Below, piece by piece: positions 40,981 to 54,136 of a DNA stretch of 64,000 nucleotides; within the stretch, counting starts at the first letter, position 1, and each line of letters starts with the position of its first letter. Both the position numbers and the translations under genes were made by a program. Under the pieces are notes generated by a model. That model was not told where the DNA came from, ran no database searches, and worked only from the letters and a program-made list of their open reading frames with translations. Source of the DNA: Petrolisthes cinctipes (lineage: Eukaryota; Arthropoda; Malacostraca; Decapoda; Porcellanidae); assembly GCA_033782935.1 (NCBI GenBank), contig JAWQEG010000506.1, forward strand, positions 2,646,001-2,710,000. Direction: 5' to 3'.

Positions 40981-43900
40981 TGATTGCCGACTGGATGTCA
41001 TCTCCTGGAATGTATGTGGTATCACCAGTTATGCTAAGCTCACTCAACTCAAGGCCTATGTTTTTCGTCATCATCCCAGTGTTATTTTTCTCCAGGAAGC
41101 ATTTCCAGGACGTCCGCTCGCTGCCGGGCAAGCTCCTCCCCTCTCAGGTTATGTGCCATATGTTCATCTGGTAAGGAATGGTCTCCTGACTTACATACAT
41201 AGCTCCTTGCCACATCGCCTTCTCCGTACCTCCACTGATCCTGACATGACCTTTCAGCTATTTGAGGTTCTACCTGGGAATGGAGTACTCCAACTATGTA
41301 ATGTCTATTCTGCCCCAGCTAGACTCACTCTTGAGGCTCTTCCTTCTCCAACAGTGCGTGGTATGGTGTATATGGGAGATTTTAATGCTCGGCATTCTGA
41401 TTTGGGTGATGGTACTGGCTCTATTAATCGTAATGGTGTTCGTTTCCTTTCATACATCCGCAAGCATCATCTGACACACTGGGACACTGGCGGTGCCACT
41501 CATTGCCGGGGAGGTACTCTGGATTACATCCTCTCGTCTGGCCTGATAGCATCTTAGGTCCAGTGCTCCTCCGTGCCAGACTTATTCTCTGATCACATTG
41601 CTCTTCGGTTTCATTATTCTCTAACTGCTGGGTCAGGTGCTTCAGCCACTCGTTTGCGTATTGCTGTGCCCCCTAAATATTGCCCGACTTACATCTTATT
41701 TATGACCCATGTATTCCCTACATTTGACATATCATCAGCTGAACAGTTGTACTCTGATCTTGTATCTGCTACTCATGACTTTTATAGGATATACGTCTCC
41801 CGGCCACACCTCCAGCATCGCCATACTGCCCACTCCTGGACGCTGGATGCACGTATACAGGAGGCAAAGGAGGAGGCTGAACGTGATGGCCTATTGTTTC
41901 AAGCCAACCCAACCCCTGACCTACTCCATCGTTACCAGATGTCTAGGGACGCTTTAGTTGCCCTGCAGGATTGTGTTCACACTGAGTCTTGGCAGCGGTT
42001 CATGGACAGCATCAACCAGCAAACAAGTGTGGCTTCTATGTGGCACCTCATCCATCGGGTTGTTAAAAAGACACCGGCCACTGCTCGTCATCACACTCCT
42101 GCCGACTATGCCAAACAACTTGTCGATGCCTGGTCAGAACAATCTACCCCAGCCAGTCTACCCATCCACATACAAGATGCACTCGCTTCCCGTGCTGCTG
42201 TCCATCGGCTACGTCTAATGTCTGCTCTGTTACAAGATGATGACGATGATGCAGAGGAGATAACTGAGGAGGAGTAGCGTCGTGCTCTCTCTCGGGGTAG
42301 AGTTTCTTCCCCTGGTGATGATGGTATTACTTATGCTGTGATGCGCCTACTTCAACAAGTTCCTGGGAACCCTCTACTTCTACTGTACAATCTTTGTCTT
42401 CGTGATGGTTGTGTACCACGAGCCTGGACCAGCACCACAATAATACCCATCCCTAAGCCCGGCACTGCGAAGTTCAGGCCTATTTCCCTTACTTCCTGTT
42501 TCTGTAAGGTTATGGAGAGAATCTTACTCAATCGTCTCATGTACAGACTGCAGGATCGCCTTTCTCCATGGCTGTTTGGTTTCCTTACCCAGCGATGCAC
42601 ACATCACTGCCTAGTCGACCTGTACTCTCACCTTTCCAGGGACAGTGTGGTGGCCTTCATTGACCTTCGAAGTGCCTTCGATGTTGCTAATAGAGACGTC
42701 ATTTTGGATCAACTGGTTGACTTTGGGATAAAGGGTAATCTACTACGGTGGATTCGGGGCTACCTGAGTAACAGGACCTCCCGTGTGTTTTTCAGTGGTG
42801 CACTCAGTCCCTTGCGCAGTTTTTATCTTGGTACACCTCAAGGAGGTGTTCTCAGCCCATTGTTATTTAATATTCTGATGCATCGGTTGCTCACTTCTCT
42901 CCCTGATATACCTGGAACTACAATTACGATATGCTGATGATATCTGTGTTCATTCTACCTCACCAAGGGATCTCCAGCAGTTTCTTGACTCCTTCTCTGT
43001 GGTCTCCTCTCACTGTGGCATTATTGTCTCCCCAGATAAGAGCAGAATATTCACCTGCCGCCTTCCTCATGTTCAGCCAGTGTTCACCATTGGAGGGACT
43101 GTCATTCCCATGTGTTCCCAGTACTGCTACCTGGGTGCGCCAGTCAATATTTGGCCGATTGTCCCTGCCAGACCTCAAGACCATCCCATTGTCCAGGACT
43201 TATTGGGTCGTCTCCAGCGCCGACTTACACCACTTCAATGGCTATCTAACAACTCCTCGGGCATCTCCATCCCAGTAGCCAGGACCATCTATATTGCTTT
43301 TATCCGTTCAGTTGTTGATTACCTTTCCCCTGCTTTGATTCAACTTCCTAGGGCTACTCTGGAAACTTTAGAAAAATTTCAGAATAGAGCAATGAGAATA
43401 ATTCTCGGCTGTCCAATGTCGACCAGGATAGTGAACATGCAGCGTGAGTTGCGTCTTCCCCCATTAGTGGAGAGAATTTATTCTAATGTTACTTGCTTCA
43501 CTGTCAAGTGCCTCCATTTCCCACATCTTTCACCCCATTACTCTCAGTTAGTCAGGACTTCTCTTAGACCAAACTACCCGGTCCCTCCCATACTGCCTGC
43601 TGGACGTACTCTTATAAGGTCTGTTTCCTCTGTGCTCCGTGGTCTTAACCCCCAGAGTCCGGGCAGCGGGATTTCCCGCTCGGTCGACAGAGGCCGGGCA
43701 GCGGGAAATCCCGCTCTGTCGACAGAGTCCGGGCAGCGGGAAATCCCGCTTTTGGTAATTTATGGGGAAAAACGCCAAATTTGTCGGGATTTTTTTTGAT
43801 CTGGCTATACTTCACCACCAGACCTTTTCATCCCCACATTCAATCAGTGTGTGCTTGACCGTGACAATGGCTGGGCGTAGTGAAGAAAATACGGGCTCGT

Positions 43901-45296
43901 TCGATTCGGTGCATCCTACCGCGCTGCCGGGCGCACCCGCTCCTGTAACCTCCACTCCGCGGGTGCAACCAGCTAGATTGAGTCACAGCCACGCTCACAA
44001 AGCGAACGCAGCCTCGCTCTCACGGGAAAAGTGACCTCCATTCCTCACTTGATTTCTCGGCAATGGAGTGTCCTAGAGAGCTGGGGTTGGTTTTAATGGA
44101 AAGAGGAGGAGTTGATGGTGAGTACACAATCAAATTTAAGTTGTTCAGTATTGTAGTTTAGACGTAGGGAGTAAGAGAAGTAGAGTGATTTTCCGGGAAA
44201 TACCCGGACAGGCAGGGTAAAAAATTAGTATTGAACCCAGAACCACAGTACGTATTTCCATTCTTGGCCCGTCCCGGAGGGGTTAATATAGATATAATGG
44301 TGGCAGACGCCCCCAGGGCCCCCTCCATGGATGTTACCAACACCTGATGTGAGCTTTACACCTACTTCCAAGTCGGAGCTGCCTTCTCTACAGCGGCAGT
44401 TGGCTCTGGAACACATAGAAACAGTGACTTCCTCCATCACAGATCCATACTGCCTCTACACTGATGGCTCATTGCAGGTGGATGGTGCAGCAGGTTGTGC
44501 TGTTTTCTCGCCTGACCTGGAGTCACCTCCAGGGGGCTGGGTTGGCCGTCGTCTCTGTAACCACTCTAGCTCAACATTGTGTGAACTGTATGCCATTCTG
44601 GATGCTGTTAGTGTTGTTTGTCAACGTGGAGTGAATGCTGCCATTTTTTGTGACTCCAAACCTGCCCTTCATTCCCTCTCTAGTGTTCAGCCCACACACT
44701 CTACTGTTATTCAGCAGATTTTATCGTTTTTGGCCTTATTGCGTCATCGTAAATTGACTGTCAAATTTTTATGGGTGCCGTCCCATGTAGGTTTACGTCA
44801 CAATGGTACAGTTGACAGACTCGCAAAGGAAGCCTGCCATCTGCCTTCTCGTGGTGCTGGACGTCCTCTCTCCCTGACATGTTACCTCTCTAAAGTCCGC
44901 TCCGCCGCTCTCCTCCCTGTACGGCGACGCAGGGATGCAGAGAGGCCCTTCAGCATCTCCATCACCCATTACGAGTCTCTAAGCCGTCACAAATATTCCT
45001 ACCGTCGTCGAGGCCTCATGGTTCGGAGGCACAATGTAGTCTCTGCTCGTTTGAGGCTTGGCTACCGGCCACCATGGCAGGTTGCTGGGATGCAGGGTGA
45101 GCCTCCCTTCACTGAGTGTCGCTTGTGTCGAGCGCCTCGTGCTAACACTATAGAGCACTATTGCCTGGCCTGCCCCACTGTCCAACACTTGCTGCCCCAG
45201 GGCCTGCCACTTGATGTGGTTTGTCGACACCTGCTGAACCATCAGGTTCTGGAGGAACTTCTGGTGCGCCACCCTCGTTTTGGTGGATTTAAGTAG
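40960..45296 (+). pseudogene. I-type LINE ORF2: endonuclease-RT-RNase H, interrupted
   Basis: Endonuclease: LDVISWNVCGITSYAKLTQL, VIFLQEAFPG, VYMGDFNARHSD, GGTLDYILSSG, TAG at 41555-41557, then FSDHIALRFHY. Linker to a TAG at 42275-42277 (Leu in copy 2). RT: FRPISLTSCFCKVMERIL, FIDLRSAFDVANRD, GTPQGGVLSPLLFNILM; a two-base loss near 42932 just before YADD (YADDICVHST intact in copy 2). Thumb: RSVVDYLSPALIQLPRA. After the MITE comes RNase H: YCLYTDGSLQVDGAAG (Asp), CELYAILDAV (Glu), FCDSKPALHSLSS (Asp), WVPSHVGLRHNGTVDRLAKE, and a C-terminal C-x2-C-x-H knuckle (ECRLCRAPRANTIEHYCLAC). Confidence 0.92.
43649..44282. mobile_element. 634-bp TTAA-flanked MITE inside the I-type LINE
   Basis: TTAA at 43645-43648 and 44283-44286 bracket it, and copy 2 of the LINE is uninterrupted at the same place (47915-47925). 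The ends start CCCCCAGAGTCCGGGC and, complemented, CCCCTCCGGGACGGGC: an imperfect inverted repeat. The left subterminal part has three tandem units of about 38 bp (43656-43755), each with a palindrome such as AGCGGGAAATCCCGCT and the motif TCGACAGAG. A short frame from ATG 43866 (MAGRSEENTGSFDSV) may be the remnant of a transposase start, but I cannot assign it. Confidence 0.85.
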
Positions 45297-45497
45297 GTCA
45301 TGATGTAAATATTTGTCTGTATACTTGTGCTTCATTCTGTTATGTTTTCGTGATGTGTGGGTGTGTGCGCATGTGTGTGTGCTTGTGTGTGTGTGTGGTC
45401 ATTGGGTTCTCGTGAGTCCCGCCTACCCTTGTGTACTGTTGTCTGCCTATTGACTGACGCTACGGCGCAATGAATTTAAAAAAAAAAAAAAAAAAAA

Positions 45498-45510
45498 AAA
45501 CACGATTTTC
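45498..45510 (+). repeat. Right target-site duplication of I-type LINE copy 1
   Basis: AAACACGATTTTC after the poly(A) tail; partner of 39201-39213. Confidence 0.88.
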
Positions 45511-46187
<677 letters not shown>

Positions 46188-46376
46188 CAGCCATGGGTGA
46201 TAGTGGTGGACCAGGGTCCAAGGAGTGTTGGAGAGCAACTGAACAGAGTTCGAAAAAGTGAGTCTTCTATACCTCTCTCATCGTTGAGAATGGTTTGGAA
46301 AATTCACTTGTTCGAAATTGTTCAGTTGCTCTCCAACACTCCTTGGACCCTGGTCCACCACTATCAGCCATGGCTG
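46188..46376. mobile_element. 189-bp hairpin MITE with TA flanks
   Basis: Arms of about 75 bp (46188-46262 and 46303-46376) are near-perfect complements around a loop of about 40 bp. The termini are CAGCCATGG and its complement, flanked by TA at 46186-46187 and 46377-46378. Confidence 0.85.
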
Positions 46377-46475
46377 TACAGCTGGCCTGTTTATTAAATT
46401 CCATGATGTTTGAAGAAATGTAATCAGTATAAAAAGGAAAATAAGCATTCAATATGACCAGCTACTTGCCCATTT

Positions 46476-49139
46476 TCGGCTATGTTTAATGTCTGCTCTG
46501 TTGCAAGATGATGACGATGATGCAGAGGAGATAACTGAGGAGGAGTTGCGACGTGCTCTCTCTCGGGGTAGAGCTTCTTCCCCTGGTGATGATGGTATTA
46601 CTTATGCTGTGCTGCGCCTACTTCAACAAGTTCCTGGGAACCCTCTACTTCTACTGTACAATCTTTGTCTTCGTGATGGTTGTGTACCACGAGCCTGGAC
46701 CAGCAGCACAATAATACCCATCCCTAAGCCCAGCACTGCGAAGTTCAGGCCTATTTCCCTGACTTCCTGTTTTTGTAAGGTTATTGAGAGAATCTTACTC
46801 AATCGTCTCATGTACAGACTGCAGGATCGCCTTTCTCCATGGCTGTTTGGTTTCCTTCCCCAGCGGAGCACACACCACTGCCTAGTCGACCTGTACAGTC
46901 GCCTTAACAGGGACAGTGTGGTGGCCTTCATTGACCTTCGAAGTGCCTTCGATGTTGCTAATAGAGACGTCATTTTGGATCAACTGGTTGACTTTGGGAT
47001 AAAGGGTAATCTATTACGGTGGATTCGGGCTACCTGAGTAACAGGACCTCCCGTGTGTTTTTCAGTGGTGCGCTCAGTCCTTTGGGCAGTTTTCATCTTG
47101 GTACGCCTCAAGGGGGTGTTCTCAGCCCATTGTTATTTAATATTCTGATGCATCGGCTGCTCACTTCTCTCCCTGATATACGTGGAACTACAATTACGTG
47201 CTATGCTGATGATATCTGTGTTCATTCTACCTCACCAAGGGATCTCCAGCAGTTTCTTGACTCCTTCTCTGTGTCCTCCTCTCACTGTGGCATTATTGTC
47301 TCCCCAGATAAGAGCAGAATATTCACCTGCCGCCTTCCTCAAGCTCGGCCAGTGTTCACCATTGGAGGGACTGTCATTCCCATGTGTTCCCAGTATCGCT
47401 ACCTGGGTGCGCCAGTCAATATTTGGCCGATTGTCCCTGCCAGACCTCAAGACCATCCCATTGTCCAGGACTTATTGGGTCGTCTCCAGCGCCGACTTAC
47501 GCCACTTCAATGGCTCACTAACAACTCCTCGGGTATCTCCATCCCAGTAGCCAGGACTATCTATATTGCTTTTATCCGTTCAGTTGTTGATTACCTCTCC
47601 CCTGCTCTGATTCAACTTCCCAGGGCTACTCTTGAAACTTTAGAACAATTTCAGAATAGAGCAATGAGAATAATTCTCGGTTGTCCAATGTCGACCAGGA
47701 TAGTGAACATGCAGCGTGAGTTGCGTCTTCCCCAGTTAGTGGAGAGAATTTATTTTAATGTTACTTGCTTCACTGTCAAGTGCCTCCATTTCCCACATCT
47801 TTCACCCCATTACTCTCAGTTAGTCAGGACTTCTCTTAGACCAAACTACCCGGTCCCTCCCATACTGCCTGCTGGACATACTCTTATAAGGTCTGTTTCC
47901 TCTATGCTCCGTAGTCTTATTATAGATATAATGGTGGCCGACGTCCCCCCAGGACCCCCTCCATAGCTGCTACCAACACCTGATGTGAGCTTCACACCTA
48001 CTTCCAAGTCGGAACTGCCTTCTCTACAGCGGCAGTTGGCTCTGGAACACATAGAAACAGTGACGTCCTCCATCACAGATCCATACTGCCTCTACACTGA
48101 TGGTTCATTGCAGGTGGATGGTGCAGCAGGTTGTGCCGTTTTCTCACCTGACATGGAGTCACCTCCAGGGGGCTGGGTTGGCCGTCGTCTCTGTAACCAC
48201 TCTAGCTCAACATTGTATGAACTGTATATCATTCTGGATGCTGTTAGTCTTGTTTGTCAACGTGGAGTGAATGCTGCCATTTTTTGTGACTCCAGACCTG
48301 CCCTTCATTCTCTCTCTAGTGTTCAGCCCACACACTCTACTGTTGTTCAGCAGATTTTATCGTTTTTGTCCTTATTGCGTCATCGTAACTTGACTGTCAA
48401 ATTTTTATGGGTGCCATCCCATGTAGGTTTACGTCACAATGGTACAGTTGACAGACTCGCAAAGGAAGCCTGCCATCTGCCTCCTCGTGGTGTTGGACGT
48501 CCTCTCTCCCTGACATGTTACCTCTCTAAAGTCCGCTCCGCCGCTCTCCTTCCTGTACGGCGACGCAGGGATGTAGAGAGGCCCTTCAGCATCTCCATCA
48601 CACATTATGAGTCTGTCTGCCGTCACAAATATTCCTACCGTCGTCGAGGCCTTATGGTTCGGAGGCACAATGTAGTCTCTGCTCGTTTGAGGCTTGGCTA
48701 CCGTCCACCGTGGCAGGTTGCTAGGATGCAGGGTGAGCCTCCCTTCACTGAGTGTCGCTTGTGTCGAGCGCCTCGTGCTAACACTATAGAGCACTATTGC
48801 CTAGCCTGCCCCACTGTCCGACACTTGCTGCCCCAGGGCCTGCCACTTGATGTGGTTTGTCGACACCTGCTGAACCACCAGGTTCTGGAGGAACTTCTGG
48901 TACGCCACCCTCGTTTTGGTGGATTTAAATAGGTCATAATGTAAATATTTGTATGCTTGTGCTCCATTCTGTTATGTTTTCGTGATGTGTGTGTGTGGTG
49001 TGTGTGTGTGTGTGCGTGTATATGTGTGGTTGTAGTCATTGTATTCTCATGGGTCCCGCCTACCCGTATGTATTGTTGCCTGCCTGTTGATTGACGCTAC
49101 GGCGCAATTAATAAAAAAAAAAAAAAAAAAAAAAAAACC
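46476..49139 (+). mobile_element. I-type LINE copy 2, 5'-truncated
   Basis: Homologous to copy 1 from its position 42215 to the 3' end; ends with the same GACGCTACGGCGCAATTAAT and about 25 A. GCCCATTT at 46468-46475 and 49140-49147 may be an 8-bp target-site duplication, with CC left between tail and duplicate. It lacks the MITE carried by copy 1. Confidence 0.88.
46489..48932 (+). pseudogene. I-type LINE ORF2 RT-RNase H, two breaks
   Basis: RT begins at SSPGDDGITYAVLRLLQQ, with FRPISLTSCFCKVIERIL and FIDLRSAFDVANRD. A missing G near 47031 shifts the frame (WIRAT, stop) before the catalytic part. From 47019 the second frame holds GTPQGGVLSPLLFNILM, CYADDICVHST, CSQYRYLGAPVN and RSVVDYLSPALIQLPRA up to TAG at about 47966. 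RNase H follows open to 48932: YCLYTDGSLQVDGAAG, YELYIILDAV, FCDSRPALHSLSS, WVPSHVGLRHNGTVDR and the C-terminal knuckle. Its lesions differ from those of copy 1. Confidence 0.9.
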
Positions 49140-49147
49140 GCCCATTT

Positions 49148-49356
49148 ATAAGGAAAACGAGTTGTTCGATCTTTCAAAATTTGATTCTATATTCAAATCC
49201 TCTACCACCAGTAGTCAGTGTAATGGCTTGTCCTGTCATACAGCCCCCCCCCCCTCTCTCTCTCTCCCCTTACAACCCCAACTCACAAAAACTCTTTCGA
49301 ACATTTTTTTTTCTCTCTCTCTCTCCTTACAACCCCAACTCACCAAAAAACTTTTG

Positions 49357-49408
<52 letters not shown>

Positions 49409-51450
49409 TCCATACAACCCCAACACACCAAAAACTTTCGAACATTTTCTTGGTACCTGACTGCACACTTTGAATCCTCAGAGAGTAGTTAAGAGGAGGA
49501 AGGGGTATTTCTGTCTCCAAACTATGCCAGAAATCAGACGAGCTCGGTGTTACTAATGGAGATCTGTTTCGTGGTCATAGTAGTTTGGAGGAAACAGAAG
49601 CCCACCGATTCATCCACAAGAGAGTATCATCTCAAGAGTCTAACAAACCAGCCTAAGTTTTCTTCCAGCATTTTGGTTCAGGTGTCTTCAGAGCTCTCCC
49701 TCCCTCTCCCCCTTCCTACTTCTCTCCTTCCTTCCCTCCCTCTCCCCCTTCCTACTTCCCTCCCTTCCTTATTCCACGAGGCTAATGTCGGGAACAGAGG
49801 TGATGAGGGAGGACCGGTCTGAGAGAGGACTCAGTATACTATCAGCAGTTGGAGTGAAGAGAAGACCTACTTAGTGTTAAAGGAAAGTGATCGTTGTTCA
49901 TTTGTAGTTTGGTTTTACTTTGCTTTATACGTGTTCAGGGTGTCTGAAAATTATCAGTACACTAGTTTGTCATTAATAGTTGATCAATGTCAAAATTCCA
50001 GTCTTTTCCTGCTATATATACAGAGAATTTTAAGTTTTCTGTGTAAAAGATATTGTGTTTACATTCCTAGGTACAGTCGCGAGCTGATGGGATGGAGACA
50101 CGAGCTCACTCATCATTGGGTCGTTTCTACCTGACGAGAGAGAGAGAGAGATGGGGGGGGGGGTTGTGACGGGCTGGTGGAGTGTTGCCACTTCTGACTG
50201 ATATAGAACTATCGCACCATCCACTGAAAATTTCATTCGAAGCATTCACTGGTGAGAGGGAGAGACTGGAAGGAGGAATGATGGTGGTTGGGTATGAATG
50301 TATGAGTGATATGGCAGGATGAATTTAATTAGTTGTGTAATCATAGTAACAATCTGACCTTGCAAACAATAATACACACCTATTATAAACTAGAAGCTGC
50401 ATAGGATAACATGTTTTTGTTGTAAAGTCATATAATATTGGGCGAAGGAAACTACCAGTCATATTGGAATTATTTCGGAATTTCACAGGAGACATTTAAT
50501 TTTCACTGATACATTCTTATCGTCAAATTTCCGTTAGTTTGATATAGGTCTTACCTTGTGCAACTCTCGGTAGTCTGCTAAGGTTAGGTCCCAGTAGTCT
50601 GCCACAGTCCAGCTTAGGTTAGGTTTGGTTTGGTCTGCCTAATTCTCAAATACTATTTGTGTTCGCCAAAAATTGGAAAACCCGAGCCAACTTTTGCCAA
50701 AAGCTGGGTGATGGGGTATTGCCAAAACAGGATATTTGCTCAATAAATGGATGTTAAAATCAAACTAATCTAATGAAAAACTATAGGAAAAACGGTTTTG
50801 TCTGAAAATCTCGCACATGTTTAACTCTGAAAGTTTACCGTAATATTCCAAAGATATATAATGTGCTAAATATATTGATATTCCCATTTAGCTTAATGTG
50901 GAAGTAGCTCTACCAATTAAGTCTCTGTAGCTCTGTCACTGTTTGTTTATAACTTATAAAAGATATACTTGAAGGAGAACAGGCTTTCACGAATGCGAAC
51001 TAAAATTTCGCAGAATTATGAGCTGTACGGGAGAAACGTACCAGGTACGAGTTTTTTTAAAGATTATAATTTATATTTAAATGTTTGAATAAGGGCCGCA
51101 CCAACTACACTTGTGCATCACTGCATGTTGGTGGAAACTTGGAAGAAAGTTGACAAAAGGTATATTTACTGATAAACATTTAATAAATGGATTAAAGAAA
51201 CTCAATATGCAGCATAAACATTACCCCATCCCTTGTTGTAGCGTATTAATCCTAATTTCTGCACCCATACCTTACACAACCAGTCATTGTATCCGAAAAA
51301 TTCCTAGCAGTGCAGTGGATAATTATTTGTCCTTGTATCGACATGACCAGTGCCGTTCTGGTGGAGGATCAACTAACTATGTATTATAACAGTTTGCAAC
51401 TCCCATGTCATAGAGCTCAGTGGATTGTTTGGAAGAATCGGTAGCTCATC
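49148..51450. other. Non-coding region with CT-rich microsatellites
   Basis: No gene recognised. CT tracts at about 49250-49330 and 49363-49405 and a CCCT-rich block at 49695-49765. A fragment related to the foldback repeat family lies at about 50565-50640 (TCTGCTAAGGTTAGGTCCCA). The rest is AT-rich without long frames. Confidence 0.5.
49363..49407 (+). repeat. (CT)n microsatellite
   Basis: A run of about 22 CT units between two near-identical segments containing ACAACCCCAAC, suggesting local tandem duplication of a CT-rich unit. Confidence 0.8.
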
Positions 51451-51453
51451 AAT

Positions 51454-54100
51454 TTACAAAAGGGGTGCTCCACTTAAAATATTTAATGAACCAGGGGGAA
51501 AAAAATGACCTTTCTGACCTGTAAGACCCTGTAGGATGAGGGAAGTGTGTAGGTTTTGATCCGAAGGGGCGAAAAGTTTCATTAAGAACTGTATGGTCTG
51601 AAGGGTGTTGAGTCTTGGGACGAGTCTTGGTGAGGTTTGAGGCAAGAGTTGGTGGGTTGTATAATCCATCACTGATCGGATATATTGTTTGTACACTGTG
51701 GTTGTGGTTTCATTGTGTCCAAATGTTGTGCTGGAGAAGTGATCTGAGGGCATTAAGTCTTTGCATGCATTTGTTTTTGATGATTGTATTGTGTTGTTTG
51801 AATGACAGATGTGTTTTGTTGTGCCAAGTATTATGGGTGTGTGGTATAGGTGTGTTTTTGGCGAGGTGTGTAGTGGTGTTCAGCGTTCCTGTTTGTGAGA
51901 AGAGTGACAGTTGACTTGGTGGGTACTAATTTTTGTTTGTTTGTGGTGTTATGTTTGTGGTGTGTCGAGGTAGGGTTGGGGGATGTTAGTGGCTGTGTCT
52001 GCATGTGTGTGTGATAACTCGTCTGCGTAGGATGCTACGTGTATTTGTGGTGTCTGGGGCGTTGGTAGGTCATGCATGCATAAATTGAAAAAAGTGGGTA
52101 ACAATACAGATCCTTGGGGGACACCGTTGGTGAAATTTATATTGGATGACTGACCAGCAAATGTAACCTGGGCTACTTTCCTCCCCAAGAATTGGCTAGC
52201 CATATTTTTGTGTCATGCATGTTTGTGTTGTATGTCCAGTTTGTGAGGTTGTGGCGGGGGATGGCATCGAATGCTTTGCTGATGTTCAATGTGGCGAGAA
52301 GAGTTCTGCGTGGGGGGGGGGGTCTATCAGAGTTGATGCCATCAGAGATTATTTGTGTGATGCATATGGGAAGAGTGTTCGTTGAGTGTAGTGGTCTGAA
52401 ACCATGTGAGGATGCAAGGGGAATGTATGGTGTAATTAGACTAATGAAGAGGCGCTCAGTAACTATGGATGTGGTGCAAAGGAGGGTGATGAGATGAAGG
52501 TAGTGTAGGATCTTTGTTGGATTTTGGGATAGTGATGATATTTCCATGCTATAAGATGTTGTGTGAGTGGCTGTAGTTTGCTATGTTAGTGAGTGTTTGT
52601 ATGCCTTGTGGTCCAAGGTGTAGGCTATGTTACCGATGTTGTCAGGGCCACGGGCAGATGAGTGCTGGAGGTTGTGGATGATGTGATTAGTCTGACAGTT
52701 TGTGAATGGTGCATAGTCTGGGTCAGTGGGGAAATGTCTTGCGTCTGGTAACTCGTTGGTCTTTAGGGTGAAGGTGGCTGACATGAGAGAAATGGTGGAT
52801 GAGGGTGTTTGCTTGTTTATTTGAGGGTATAGTGTCTGTTCTTATGATAGCTTTATATGATTGTGTAGTGTTGCTGTTGGACTGTGTGATGCTGTCTTAG
52901 AGTTTTGTAGACTTTGCTGGTGTTTTTGTGATAAAGTGTGTCAAACTTTTGCCAAAGTGTTTTCTGTTCTTTAATATCGTTTGTGTAATTAGTGTTTGTA
53001 TTTGTTGTGCGAGAAGAATTGTGAATGTGTGTATAATTGTTTAATTGTCTGATGATGAGGCCTTGAATTTCTGGTGTAAAGTTGGGGTTTTGTTTTCTTC
53101 TGTTGTCTCTAGGGATGTTGTTTGTCTGCGTTTTGTATAATTGTATTGAAATTTTGTACAGCAGTGTTGATGTGTGTACCATTCAAAGTGTTATTCTGAT
53201 TCGGTAGTGAAGACTTCCCAGTTGTCTCTTTTGTAGTTAGTGTGTCTGTTGTCAGTTGAAGTGATTCTTGTTTTGTGGTGATTATGATTGGGAGATGGTC
53301 AGAGCCAAGGGTTCTCACCACTATCAATGACGTTCTGGGGGTGAGGTTAGGGTGCAGAAGGTGATGTCAGGTGATGATGATGATAATTGGAAGAGGGCTT
53401 GGTGAGGGATGTCGGAGTGTTGGAGTGTTTTTTTTTATGTGATGAGGATGTCCATTCGAAAAAGGATTTCAAACCCTCTGTCTATGTCTGGGTTGTTGAC
53501 ATGCAAGACCAACGTCTTTGCGTTGAAGTCACCACTCGGGATAAGATCAGGTTGGTTAGTGATTTGTTGGATCTGTGGTGAAAAATTATGGGGAACTGTC
53601 GGGCAGGCTTGAGGGAGGATGTATAAATTAAGTATTGTAATACTTGTTGTTTTGCCAGTGGGTACTATAACGGCTTGAATTTCCTTGATGGGGGAGAAGA
53701 GAGTTGGTGTGTACTGAATTCTTTATATTTAAGGGATTTGTGGACTAGGGTGGCGAGTACAACGCCATTGCTGTAGGCCAGGTCTTGGCTGATGGTGGTG
53801 AAATTGGGAAATGTAGGTGTTTTATGTGTTGTGTAATCTTGTTCTTTGTAAGATGCCAATGTGTATGTTGTTGTATTTTTATGTTGATGCCATCTATGTT
53901 TAATTGAAGTATGTTAATGTTGTGTGTTGGTGCACGGGGGTGAGGAGTCTGTGAGGGGATGGAGATAATGGTGGTAGGGGTGATGGTGTATGAAGTGATG
54001 GTGATAGAGGTGGGAGTGAAGGTAAGGTGCTATTATAGTAGAGGTATGGGACATGTGGGACAGGTCCATGTGTTTGTGTAGTTTTTCTGGAGGCAAGTGA
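51454..54100 (-). pseudogene. 2A-LINE ORF2: endonuclease-RT, many breaks
   Basis: From the right on the minus strand: INILQLNIDGINIKI (endonuclease start, near 53900), LAYSNGVVLATLVHKS, VVRTLGSDHLPIIITT (SDH motif, near 53310), NPNFTPEIQGLIIRQ (linker), ARGPDNIGNIAYT (near 52640), YIPLASSHGFRPLHSTNT, LATLNISKAFDAIPRHNL (box A), TNGVPQGSVLLPTFFNLCMH (box B) and SYADELSHTHAD (catalytic Y-A-D-D with Glu for the second Asp). The thumb is VYKQYIRSVMDYTTHQLLPQ. Frames change at least five times, so it is long dead. Confidence 0.85.
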
Positions 54101-54136
54101 CGTTCATGTGAAGTGGGTCCAGTTTGTTCAAGAGTT

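Larger units (their letters stand above)
39214..45500 (+). mobile_element. Full-length I-type LINE (copy 1), interrupted by a TTAA MITE
   Basis: 6.29 kb from the left duplication to a run of about 28 A. It holds ORF1 (CCHC gag), ORF2 with endonuclease, RT and RNase H, and a 3' UTR ending GACGCTACGGCGCAATGAAT before the tail. A 634-bp MITE sits between RT and RNase H (43649-44282). The complete 5' end and the duplication show target-primed insertion of a full transcript. Three lesions in ORF2 make it inactive. Confidence 0.92.
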
